NCBI RefSeq assembly: GCF_018271995.1
Contig: NZ_JAGUCO010000022.1
Span: forward strand, 1-64,000
Length of the DNA stretch: 64,000 nucleotides
DNA from: Carboxylicivirga linearis
GTDB lineage: Bacteria; Bacteroidota; Bacteroidia; Bacteroidales; Marinilabiliaceae
Reading direction: 5' to 3'
Shown here in pieces: positions 28,814-37,388 of this stretch. How positions within the stretch are numbered: position 1 is the stretch's first letter; every line of letters begins with the position of its first letter. A program made the translations under genes and the position numbers. The notes beneath the pieces are model-generated. The model was not told where the DNA came from and did not search any database. It saw nothing but the letters and a program-made list of their open reading frames with translations.

Positions 28814-30763
28814 ATGAATAAACTTTTATTCTTCTTATTTACTTTCGCATTTGGCCTTCAATCTGTGTGGGCGCAAGGACCTGTTCTACCAACGCAAAAC
28901 ACCGACCTGGTGCATACCTTCAACGGGACAGTAAAAGAGGTAAAGGCGTTTGATGCTGGTATTATCTACATAATTGATGATGCAACAAATGATATAATTG
29001 AATATTCACTAAATGGTACGGATTTTAGCGAGTCTGAGCGTCTTGAATATGGAACCGCTTCTAATCTTTCGTCATGGGCAGGTAGTTCACGCGCTTTCTA
29101 TTACGGAGAAAGTGATGATAATCTTTTAGGTGTTGAATTACGTGTTAATAATTCTGGTAGTTCCTCGTTATTGTTAAGTTCAGGTCATGGCGATCATCCG
29201 GGTTTAACAAATGTTATTAGAAATCAGGTTAATAATCAGGATGTTTTCTTTTACATAGGTAGAGGTTCTGTAAATCCTATTTATGGCGAAGAAGCCTTCG
29301 TATACGAAACAGATGGAACCGATGGCGGTACATGGAATATTAACAGTGGTGGTTCTGGATACAAACCCGTAATGTTAAATGGATTGCATAAAGATGGCAT
29401 ATTTAAAAGTTATGAAATGGATGGTGCAGTTTATTTTGCAGCCACTGTATCCGGAATTGGCTTTCCAAACGGTTTATTTAAAATAGAGGTAGATCCTGTA
29501 AGAGGAAGTGAAATTGTGAATGTGCTCGATCCTCAGGCCATGGGTAATACCTGGGCTGATGTATATATTAATGACAAAGGTTACTATGTAAAAGATGAGG
29601 TGTTGTTGGGCGAAAACCCCTTGAGTGGCGCCATTAACTTTTATCCGGTAGAAAATGTAAATAATGTTTCAACTCTATCGGGAGGTCATTTTTGGGAAGA
29701 AGAGTTAATTGAGTTCGGTAATAAAGTGTTTACTATTGTCGATCCTTTTAATGCGGGTTCAGATAAATTATTAATCCGAAAAGTGGGCTACATCAATCTG
29801 GATGATAACACGGTTCATGCCATTGATGTTACGCTTCCAACTACCGATGATGAGGCAGCAAACCTTTTAATAAGTGAGGATAAATTGTATTTTACTGCTT
29901 ACTCGTTAGAATATGTTCAGGGTATTTATGCTATTTCGGCAAATGATAACAATCCTGAACCAGTTTTAATAAAAGAGTTTACAGATAGCGAATTCAGAGG
30001 CATGACAGCTGTAGAAGGGGGTATTGCTTTTGCCTATTGGAATGAAGCTGATAATATGGGAGTTGTTGAAGTTACTCAAGGATATGCCGAATCGGGTTAT
30101 ATGCTTTTCAGAGGTCCTGATAACGGATTCTACACCTGGGGTAAAGTAACCAATTTACTTTCAAACGGAAACGAACTATTTGTGTTTGAAGAAACAGGTA
30201 ATGGTTCTGAAATGAATATATTCAAGCACAATGTTGCTGAAGATGGTGAATTTAAACTAAGTACCGTCAATTTTACAATTGAAGATAGTGAGACAACAAA
30301 TACGATTGCTAATGCAACGCTAACTCTTGAAACAAATTTGGATGCATTTGAATTTCAAACTGACGAAAATGGTCAAACTATTGCTGAACAAATACCTGCT
30401 ACCTGGTATAATTATACATTAAGTGCTGAGGGGTATCATACAAAAACAGGTAGCCTGTTTTTAATGCAGGGTGCTTCTGAGGAAACATTAGTGTTAGAAG
30501 CAGATGAGGCTACTAATATTCCTGATTTTGAGACTGTAGAAACAACTGCTTATCCAAACCCTACTGACGGATTAATTAACATTCAGTCTGATAAGGCAAT
30601 TGTTAAGGCTCAGGTTTATAATGTTGCCGGAAGTATGTTACTGACTGAACTAGGTAATGATATTCAAACATTAGAATTAAGTCGCTTGAGTAATGGTGTA
30701 TACATTCTTGTGCTTACTAATGAATCTGGAGTTACACAAACTATCAAAATCACTAAAAATTAG
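28814..30763 (+). CDS. Secreted T9SS cargo protein, cassette 2
   Basis: 649-aa secreted protein with signal peptide to WAQ (about 21). The N-terminal region is homologous to that of the 710-aa protein at 10051-12183 (motifs ATNDIIEYSLNGTDF and STNDVISITTDGSSF), with beta repeats including VYETDGTDGGTW, which recalls ELWxxDGT repeats. One CarboxypepD_reg-like domain (about 495-570) instead of two, then a type A sorting domain (TAYPNPTDG, SNGVYILVL). No catalytic motif is seen. Position after the protease suggests a surface-exposed binding protein. The loss of one domain and strong divergence from the cassette 1 copy suggest different ligand specificity (inference). Confidence 0.8.
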   Translation: MNKLLFFLFTFAFGLQSVWAQGPVLPTQNTDLVHTFNGTVKEVKAFDAGIIYIIDDATNDIIEYSLNGTDFSESERLEYGTASNLSSWAGSSRAFYYGESDDNLLGVELRVNNSGSSSLLLSSGHGDHPGLTNVIRNQVNNQDVFFYIGRGSVNPIYGEEAFVYETDGTDGGTWNINSGGSGYKPVMLNGLHKDGIFKSYEMDGAVYFAATVSGIGFPNGLFKIEVDPVRGSEIVNVLDPQAMGNTWADVYINDKGYYVKDEVLLGENPLSGAINFYPVENVNNVSTLSGGHFWEEELIEFGNKVFTIVDPFNAGSDKLLIRKVGYINLDDNTVHAIDVTLPTTDDEAANLLISEDKLYFTAYSLEYVQGIYAISANDNNPEPVLIKEFTDSEFRGMTAVEGGIAFAYWNEADNMGVVEVTQGYAESGYMLFRGPDNGFYTWGKVTNLLSNGNELFVFEETGNGSEMNIFKHNVAEDGEFKLSTVNFTIEDSETTNTIANATLTLETNLDAFEFQTDENGQTIAEQIPATWYNYTLSAEGYHTKTGSLFLMQGASEETLVLEADEATNIPDFETVETTAYPNPTDGLINIQSDKAIVKAQVYNVAGSMLLTELGNDIQTLELSRLSNGVYILVLTNESGVTQTIKITKN

Positions 30764-31067
30764 TCAGTATTTAGTAGAAATTAGTCAGTAGTGATTAAAT
30801 ATTTATAGCCCCGGATGATGAAGCGTAGCGATTGAATCCGGGGAATATCAAAATCCGCTGACTGTCGCACTCACAAGCTTGTTTTATAGTTCGAAACTTT
30901 CTGCGACAGCGAGGAAAGGTTAGAAAGAAGCTTAAGCGATACTGACATAAGAGATACTAAGCTCGCAAGAGTTATAAAAGAAATAAAGTTCTCCGTGTAA
31001 AAGCGGAGGCTTTACTCATCAACCAACTAAATCCAATGTTTTTAGGTGAATCCTTACAACATCATCT
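30764..31067. repeat. Non-coding spacer with palindromes and a terminator-like hairpin
   Basis: Much longer than the matching gap in cassette 1. It holds a 12-base direct repeat AATTAGTCAGTA at 30758-30769 and 30779-30790, a palindrome CCCCGGAT...ATCCGGGG at 30809-30843, a wide inverted repeat CTGTCGCA / TGCGACAG at 30862-30869 and 30902-30909, and a terminator-like CTCCG...CGGAG followed by GCTTT at 30985-31013. The last corresponds in position to the terminator at 12203-12238. No ORF of note. Confidence 0.55.
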
Positions 31068-31130
31068 ATGATTAAAGTCGTAAAGAGATTGATTTTATTG
31101 TGCCTTTTCGGCCTCAGTAGAGATGATTAA
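31068..31130 (+). pseudogene. Possible 5' remnant of a DUF4625-type lipoprotein gene
   Basis: A 20-codon reading frame, MIKVVKRLILLCLFGLSRDD and stop, resembles the signal-peptide start of the neighbouring lipoproteins (MIKVNRKLMLLAMSLLLF and MLKVLRNLIVLAMGLLLL). The lipobox Cys is lost and the structured repeat at 31147 begins 17 bases later. It may be the front of a lipoprotein gene cut off by repeat insertion, with the intact gene at 31401. The match is short, so this is tentative. Confidence 0.3.
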
Positions 31131-31146
31131 TGATTTGAAGTATAGC

Positions 31147-31330
31147 TTTAGTAAGACCGGGAAGCTGATCCGGCAACTGCCGGATCAGCTTCCCGGCCGC
31201 ACTTAAGGAATACAAAAAGCATAAAACATCTCTAATGCAGCCTTGACTTTCTTTGTTTCGTTTCTTGTGTTAAGACAAGAAATGAATTGAAAATCGGCGA
31301 AGCCAAAAGCCTCCGCGACTTGAGCGGAAG
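31147..31330. repeat. Dispersed structured repeat, copy A
   Basis: About 184 bases alignable with 42746-42924. Both begin TTTAGTAAGACCGG, contain CCCGGCCGCACTTAA, GCCTTGA, TTTCTTTGTTTCG and AATCGGCGAAGCC, and end in a GCGG.AG stem. Copy A has a perfect 19-bp inverted repeat with a 2-base loop (31157-31175 / 31178-31196). A second stem, TTTCTTGT / ACAAGAAA (31261-31268 / 31275-31282), has two compensatory base-pair changes relative to copy B. It encodes no protein. Probably a non-autonomous intergenic element of the genome. Confidence 0.75.
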
Positions 31331-31400
31331 TAGAATAGGAAAAGATAGAACAGGTATAATATTGGTCAGCTCAATATTGAACAAATAAAAACAACATAAA

Positions 31401-31832
31401 ATGTTAAAAGTGCTAAGAAATTTAATAGTGTTGGCAATGGGCCTGCTGTTGTTAGAAGCATGTGGAAAAGATGATATTGCTGATACTACAGCACCAGAGG
31501 CATTTATTGAAACACCTGTTGCCAATACAAAATACTACAGGGGTAATACCTTATACTTAAATGCTGCATTTACCGACAATACAGCATTAAACGAATGTGC
31601 CGTTTACCTAACTTCTCAACAATCAAAAAATACCAAAGGATGGGATAGTCCCTGGAATCCTGATGATCATATATTCAAGTTGTCAGGTAAAGAAGATGCT
31701 ATAACTGATCAGTATCTGTTCGAAACCACTATTCCATTTAATATTATGTCGGGTGATTATATCCTTGTAATTGTAACCTCAGATCAAAGTTTGAATTACA
31801 GTCAAACTGAGATTCCAATATATATTCAATAA
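31401..31832 (+). CDS. DUF4625-like lipoprotein, cassette 2
   Basis: 143-aa lipoprotein, close homologue of the protein at 12349-12777. Lipobox ...LLLLEACGKDD with Cys at about residue 21, DTTAPEAFIETPV start of the mature domain, YYRGNTLYLNAAFTDNTAL, the shared QQSKNTKGWDSPWNPD segment and SGDYILVIVTSDQSLNY. It lies 58 bases before SusC. The family assignment to DUF4625 is by resemblance only. Surface location is likely; function unknown, perhaps an accessory subunit of the SusCD complex or of the protease. Confidence 0.75.
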   Translation: MLKVLRNLIVLAMGLLLLEACGKDDIADTTAPEAFIETPVANTKYYRGNTLYLNAAFTDNTALNECAVYLTSQQSKNTKGWDSPWNPDDHIFKLSGKEDAITDQYLFETTIPFNIMSGDYILVIVTSDQSLNYSQTEIPIYIQ

Positions 31833-31890
31833 GCATTCAATCAATCATACGATTGGTTATTTAAACTAAAAAATCAAAAACTACATTATA

Positions 31891-34815
31891 ATGAAGCAAT
31901 TATTAAATTACTTGCTCCTGATGTTTTTTATCTCATCCGGTTCTGTATTGGCACAAAACAATGTGCTTACAGGAACCATTACAGATATAGCAGATGGAGA
32001 ACCCATGATAGGAGTAACCGTAGTAGTGAAAGGTACTACAGTTGGAACCGTAACAAATTTTGAAGGTACATATAACCTTAAGGTTCCGGCTGATGCCGAA
32101 GCCATTGTATACTCATTCATTGGATACAAGGCAGAAGAAGTTGCATATGCCGGCCAGCAGGTTATTGATATTGTGTTGCAGGATGATTCCGAAACCATTG
32201 ATGAGATTGTTGTTACCGGTTACGGTATTCAAAAGAAAGGAACTTATACTGGTTCGGCAGAGGTAGTAAGTGCCGAAGCGTTGGAGCAAGTTCCGGTGGC
32301 CAGTTTCGATCAGGCATTACAAGGACGTGCTGCAGGTGTTGTTTCGGTTGGCTCATCGGGTCGTCCGGGAGCGGGTTCTACAGTGCGTATCCGTGGTATG
32401 AGTTCGATTAATGCAGGTAGCGAACCATTATACATTATGGATGGTGTACCTATTACAAGTGGACAGTTTAGTTCATTAAATCAAAATGATATTGAGAACG
32501 TAACCATTCTGAAAGATGCAACAGCCACATCACTTTACGGTAGTAGGGCGAGTAACGGGGTAATTGTAATTACTACCAAGAAAGGACAGGCCGGCATGAT
32601 GAAAGTTCAGTATCGTGGTCAGTATGGATATAACCAAATTGCACGCGATAACTATAATATGATGAATACCGAAGAGCGTATTTGGTATGAAGAGGCCATT
32701 GGGTTAAAATCATATACCCCACAAGAGAAGATGGTATTAATGCGTACCGATACCAATTGGCTGGACGAAGTATTAAAAAATGCAATGACACAGTCGCACG
32801 AGATTTCATTTAGTGGAGGTAACGATCGTACGGTGTTTTATGTGTCAGGAAGTTACTACTATCAGGACGGTATCCAGTACCGATCAGATTTTGAGCGTTA
32901 CAACACGCGTATTAACTTAGAAACAAAGGTTTCGGATAGAGTTATTTTTGGTACCAACCTTACCATTGGCTATGAGCAAAATAACTTAACAGTTTCGCCC
33001 GATAGTGATGCCGGTGCTGCAACCAATGTATACAACCCTATTTTTGCGTCGCGTTTGTTACTGCCGTATCTGGAGCCGCGCAATGCCGACGGAAGCTATA
33101 ACAGCACTAACTATCCGTTTGCCAATCCTATTGAGCAGGTAATGCTGAATGAGAATAGCACTAACACAGTAAAAATTGTTGGTAGTGCTTATATGCAAGC
33201 CGAGTTAGCACCTAAACTTGTTTTCAAAACTAACTTAGGTTTTGATTTTTATGATTATACAGCGCATAGTTATCTTCATCCCGATTCTGAATGGGGTCAA
33301 CCTTATGGTGGTTTAACATCGCGTGCCTTCCGTCGTAATTTCCGATTTACGCCAACCAATACCTTAAATTACAATTTCTCGATAGATGAAAGGCATAACT
33401 TTAATTTGTTAGGTGGTCAGGAATTAGTAATTAATAATTTCGAAAACTTTGGTGTGGCAGCCCGTTCGCTACCAAGCGATAAAGTGGGTAACCTGGGTAG
33501 CGCAGCCGAAATTGACAGCTGGGCCGGTGGATTTGAAGATTATACTTTCGCTTCGTTCTTTACCAATGTAAACTATAATTACAACTATAAGTATTTGGTT
33601 GATTTTAGTGTTCGTCAGGATGGATCATCACGTTTTGGAGCAAACAATCGTTGGGGTACTTTCTGGAGTGCCGGTGCAGGATGGAACATGCAGGAAGAAG
33701 AATTTATCAAAGATATTCACTGGATCGATCAATTGAAATTACGCGGTAGTATTGGTACTACAGGTAACGCTAATATTGGTAACTACGAGCATTTGGCATT
33801 ATGGGGATACGATACTTATATGAACAACAGCGGTGCAATATTCTACCAGTATGCAAATGAGGATCTGACCTGGGAGAAAAAGCTGAAAACCAATGTGGCT
33901 ATTGATTTGGCATTCCTACGTCGCTACAGGGCAAAAGTGGAATTGTATAGCGAAACAACCAAAGATATGTTGTATTTCGTACCAACCTCACTTACTTCCG
34001 GTATCAGCGGTCGTATGGAAAATATTGGTGAAATGAATAACAGTGGTATTGAGTTTGAATTTGAAGCTGATGTTATTCGCACAAAAGATTTTGGTTTTAC
34101 CGTAAATGCTAATGTGGCTTATAACCGTAACAGGGTAACTAAACTGTATGGTGATATTAACGAAATTGATAATGTAAGTACCATTATCGAAGTAGATCGA
34201 TCATTCGGAACATTTTACCTTGCTGAATGGGCCGGTGTAAACACAACCAATGGTAAAGGAATGTGGTACACAGCCGATGGTGAGGTAACCGAAGAATATT
34301 CAGATGCTCACCGTGTAGTGCACGAAGGCAAAAGCTTTTTGGCCCCGTGGAGTGGAGGTTTTACAACCTCATTCTCGTACAAAAACCTTGAATTATCAGC
34401 TTTCTTTACCTGGATGGCTGATAAATGGATGATTAATAACACTCGTTATTTCACCGATAGTAATGGTATGTTTGCTACTTATAACCAAAGTGCCGATATG
34501 TTGGATTTCTGGCAAAAACCAGGTGATGTTTCTGCCAATCCTCATCCGAAGTATCAAGATAACCAAATGGACACTCGTTTGTTAGAAGACGCTTCATTTA
34601 TGCGTTTGAAAAACTTAACATTAAGTTACCGTTTCAATCCAGAATTAGTCGGAAAAACAAACTTATTCACAGGGTGCAGAGTGTATGCTCAAGGTCAAAA
34701 CCTTTTGACTTTTACTAAATACTCAGGCTTTGATCCTGAATTTTTTGGAGCATCAGAAGCTAACATGTATCCGCATGTACGAACCTTTACATTCGGTATT
34801 GATCTTAGCTTCTAA
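31891..34815 (+). CDS. SusC/RagA-family TonB-dependent outer membrane transporter, cassette 2
   Basis: 974-aa paralogue of the SusC at 12867-15785 and highly similar along its length. Signal peptide to LAQ (about 22), CarboxypepD_reg-like domain, IDEIVVTGYGIQKKGTYTG TonB-box/plug start, RIRGMSSINAGSEPLYIMDG, ATATSLYGSRASNGVIVITT, and a barrel ending HVRTFTFGIDLSF. The bases just before the start (ACATTATAATGA) and the first codons are the same as in cassette 1. It forms an importer with the SusD encoded next. Peptide uptake is inferred from the protease context. Confidence 0.95.
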   Translation: MKQLLNYLLLMFFISSGSVLAQNNVLTGTITDIADGEPMIGVTVVVKGTTVGTVTNFEGTYNLKVPADAEAIVYSFIGYKAEEVAYAGQQVIDIVLQDDSETIDEIVVTGYGIQKKGTYTGSAEVVSAEALEQVPVASFDQALQGRAAGVVSVGSSGRPGAGSTVRIRGMSSINAGSEPLYIMDGVPITSGQFSSLNQNDIENVTILKDATATSLYGSRASNGVIVITTKKGQAGMMKVQYRGQYGYNQIARDNYNMMNTEERIWYEEAIGLKSYTPQEKMVLMRTDTNWLDEVLKNAMTQSHEISFSGGNDRTVFYVSGSYYYQDGIQYRSDFERYNTRINLETKVSDRVIFGTNLTIGYEQNNLTVSPDSDAGAATNVYNPIFASRLLLPYLEPRNADGSYNSTNYPFANPIEQVMLNENSTNTVKIVGSAYMQAELAPKLVFKTNLGFDFYDYTAHSYLHPDSEWGQPYGGLTSRAFRRNFRFTPTNTLNYNFSIDERHNFNLLGGQELVINNFENFGVAARSLPSDKVGNLGSAAEIDSWAGGFEDYTFASFFTNVNYNYNYKYLVDFSVRQDGSSRFGANNRWGTFWSAGAGWNMQEEEFIKDIHWIDQLKLRGSIGTTGNANIGNYEHLALWGYDTYMNNSGAIFYQYANEDLTWEKKLKTNVAIDLAFLRRYRAKVELYSETTKDMLYFVPTSLTSGISGRMENIGEMNNSGIEFEFEADVIRTKDFGFTVNANVAYNRNRVTKLYGDINEIDNVSTIIEVDRSFGTFYLAEWAGVNTTNGKGMWYTADGEVTEEYSDAHRVVHEGKSFLAPWSGGFTTSFSYKNLELSAFFTWMADKWMINNTRYFTDSNGMFATYNQSADMLDFWQKPGDVSANPHPKYQDNQMDTRLLEDASFMRLKNLTLSYRFNPELVGKTNLFTGCRVYAQGQNLLTFTKYSGFDPEFFGASEANMYPHVRTFTFGIDLSF

Positions 34816-34878
34816 TAAACAAGTTTAGTAATTATCAAAAATGGTTAGCAGGCCTTTTTGAGAATTAAAAAGAAAGAA

Positions 34879-36321
34879 ATGAAAATAAATAAAATAAAAT
34901 ATCTGGCACTTCTCATGTTAATGATGTCGCTTACATCGTGCGAGAAGTTTTTTGATCTCAAGCCGGGAGATAGTACTCCGGACGAGGATATTATAGAGAA
35001 TGAAAGAGATGCTCAAAATATATTGAATGGTTTCTATTCAGGCTTAAAAAGTTCTGCTATGTATGGGCGTTATCTAACCATATTAGGCGATTTGATGACA
35101 GATGCCTCATTGGCAGCCAGTGGTTTCTCCAATCAAATGGGTGAGATGTATTCGTGGAGATATAATCCGGGTTCAGCTGATGTGTCGTTAGTTTGGGGAG
35201 CTCATTATTCAACCTTGTATAATTGTAATTTCCTTATTAATAATCTTCATAATATTGAGGGTGATTCAGCCAATATTAACCGCATGATGGGTGAAGCATT
35301 AACCGGAAGGGCATTATTGCATCATAACCTGGTTCGCCTTTATGGAGAGGCTTATCAACCGGGTATGAGTGAGAGTGCTTTAGGTGTACCTTATGTAACC
35401 TGGAATGATGTACGTGAACCTTCGCGCAATACCGTTGTGGAAGTATATGATTATTTGATTGAGGATATTGAAGAGGCCATTGAGCTTCTTCCAGATGAAG
35501 AAGAAAACCAGAGTACGAGCTTAACGAAAAGCTTTGCCTATGGATTGCGTGCCCGTATAGCATTGGATATGCAGGATTACGAAACGGCTGCAGAGTATGC
35601 TTCTAAAGTGATTGATAACTCGTTGTATTCATTAACATCTGGTGCTTCTTTTACAAATATGTGGAAAGAAGATGAAGGAAATGAAATTATCTTCAGAGTG
35701 GGTTATACCATTAGTGATCCGGGTGCTGCAGTGGGATATAATTTCTTTAATCGCGAGAGCTTCGATCAGTATCCATCACCGGATTATATTCCGGCAGATT
35801 CTTGGATAGACTCATATGAGTCGGACAGAGATATCAGAAAAGAGACTTATATAACTTATTCGCAAACCCGTTATGGATGGGCCGGTAATTTAGTTTATAA
35901 ATATCCAACAGCCACCGGTTATGTGCAACAAGGAATGAATATGCCTAAACCAATGCGTTTGGCCGAAATGTATTTGATTAGAGCCGAAGCAAATGCATAT
36001 CTTGGAAATGCTGATGATGCCAGAGATGACCTTCAGGAGTTAATTGAAACTCGTATCAGTGGTTATACAATAGATAACGAATTGGATGGTAATAATCTGA
36101 TTTCATTTATCGAAAACGAGCGCAAACGCGAGTTAATGTTCGAAGGCTTTAACTGGTTTGATTTAAAGCGTAAAGGAAAAGGATTTTCCCGTATACCGCA
36201 GGAAAATACAACTTTGGCTAACGACCTTGTGGTAAATGCTGATAACCACCGATGGATTTGGCCTATTCCAACGGTTGAGATGAACGGGAATTCAAACATG
36301 GAGCAAAATCCTGGATATTAA
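34879..36321 (+). CDS. SusD/RagB-family nutrient-binding lipoprotein, cassette 2
   Basis: 480 aa from the ATG at 34879, preferred over an upstream TTG at 34858 because it gives a normal lipoprotein signal (MKINKIKYLALLMLMMSL...SCEKFF) behind a purine-rich AAAGAAAG. SusD hallmarks: CEKFFDLKPGDSTPDEDI, GRALLHHNLVRLYGEAY, RLAEMYLIRAEANAY, ERKRELMFEGFNWFDLKRKGK and WPIPTVEMNGNSNMEQNPGY. Strong paralogue of the protein at 15893-17338. The next lipoprotein starts 18 bases after the stop. Confidence 0.93.
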   Translation: MKINKIKYLALLMLMMSLTSCEKFFDLKPGDSTPDEDIIENERDAQNILNGFYSGLKSSAMYGRYLTILGDLMTDASLAASGFSNQMGEMYSWRYNPGSADVSLVWGAHYSTLYNCNFLINNLHNIEGDSANINRMMGEALTGRALLHHNLVRLYGEAYQPGMSESALGVPYVTWNDVREPSRNTVVEVYDYLIEDIEEAIELLPDEEENQSTSLTKSFAYGLRARIALDMQDYETAAEYASKVIDNSLYSLTSGASFTNMWKEDEGNEIIFRVGYTISDPGAAVGYNFFNRESFDQYPSPDYIPADSWIDSYESDRDIRKETYITYSQTRYGWAGNLVYKYPTATGYVQQGMNMPKPMRLAEMYLIRAEANAYLGNADDARDDLQELIETRISGYTIDNELDGNNLISFIENERKRELMFEGFNWFDLKRKGKGFSRIPQENTTLANDLVVNADNHRWIWPIPTVEMNGNSNMEQNPGY

Positions 36322-36338
36322 TTTTAATACCAACAGAG

Positions 36339-37157
36339 ATGTATAAAAATCAATTTATATTAAGTCTATTGGCAATTGTAATGTTGCTATTTAGCTGCGA
36401 AACCAATAAGGTGGAACCTTACGACGGTCCATCACAGTTGCATTTTATATCGGAGACCGGTAGAATCATAATTGGTGAGGAAAACCCCAATTACTTATTG
36501 GAATTAGGGGTTACTCGTCCGGCCAATTACGACCGTACTTTTAGTTTGGTGGTTGATGCAGAAAAATCGGAGGCCGAAGAAGGAGTTCATTACGCTATTC
36601 CTGAGTATAACTTTACCATTAAAGCCGGAGAAGTAATGACTCAGGTACCCGTTCAGGGATTATATGAAAATTCTGATTCTTTAGGTTTAGCCTTAAATTT
36701 AACAGTGCAAGGAGAAACTGACGCGGACATTGCCGGGTTCAGAAACGAGTTTGAGTTAAACCTTTACCGATATTGCGATTTTAATCGCGATGAGTTTATT
36801 GGTGATTTCAAGGTGATTGAAAAATCAAACTTTGGTGATTTTGAGTATGAAGTAAAAATTAAAAAAGGCGATGATCCGTTTTCAATTAAAGTAACTGGAT
36901 TGTGGGAAGTATACGAAGAGGAAGTGATTATTCGTTTCGATCCTTCTACATTGGAGTGTAGAATAGACAATCAGTTTTTCTTTGATAATCCGTCAATGGG
37001 ATATTACAATGTTTGGATTAAAAGCTTAACACCGGGCGAGTACAACTCATGTCTCGGAACTATTCAGGATTTGGAATATTTTATTTATCCATCAGAGACA
37101 CCTGATTTCGGTTTCGACAGAGGTACCTTTAATTTTTACCCAATTCACGAAGAATAG
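36339..37157 (+). CDS. SusE-position surface lipoprotein, cassette 2
   Basis: 272-aa lipoprotein with Cys at about residue 20 (LFSCETNK), homologous to 17355-18167 throughout: YDGPSQLHFISETGR, RTFSLVVDAEKSEAEEGVHY, YCDFNRDEFIGDFKVIEKSNF, SCLGTIQDLEYFIYPSETPD. Two beta domains, the second with conserved cysteines. Last gene of cassette 2. Probable substrate-binding accessory of SusCD; the exact domain family was not established. Confidence 0.75.
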   Translation: MYKNQFILSLLAIVMLLFSCETNKVEPYDGPSQLHFISETGRIIIGEENPNYLLELGVTRPANYDRTFSLVVDAEKSEAEEGVHYAIPEYNFTIKAGEVMTQVPVQGLYENSDSLGLALNLTVQGETDADIAGFRNEFELNLYRYCDFNRDEFIGDFKVIEKSNFGDFEYEVKIKKGDDPFSIKVTGLWEVYEEEVIIRFDPSTLECRIDNQFFFDNPSMGYYNVWIKSLTPGEYNSCLGTIQDLEYFIYPSETPDFGFDRGTFNFYPIHEE

Positions 37158-37194
37158 GATAAGAACAATATAACGATACAACTAAATCCTCATT

Positions 37195-37241
37195 AAAAGG
37201 GTTTCATCATCAGTGTATACATGTGTTTGAAGCCCTTTTTC
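37195..37241 (+). terminator. Terminator closing cassette 2
   Basis: AAAGGGTTTCA pairs with TGAAGCCCTTT (one G-U pair) around a 24-base loop, followed by a T-run. Counterpart of the cassette 1 terminator at 18188-18241. Confidence 0.8.
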
Positions 37242-37388
37242 TATTTATAAAAGTAGAGATTTGAAATCCTTGTAAACGATTAACTTATACTAAGGTTGTA
37301 AAAACAAATCACTTTGTATTGAAAGTATTTAAGCATATTCATAAACGATAAAATTATCTCTACATTTACGCTCTGAAAAATAAATAGG

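Noticed and set aside
30764-31330. CRISPR array or insertion sequence in the cassette 2 spacer
   Set aside because: Repeats are not regularly spaced with unique spacers, and no transposase frame is present.
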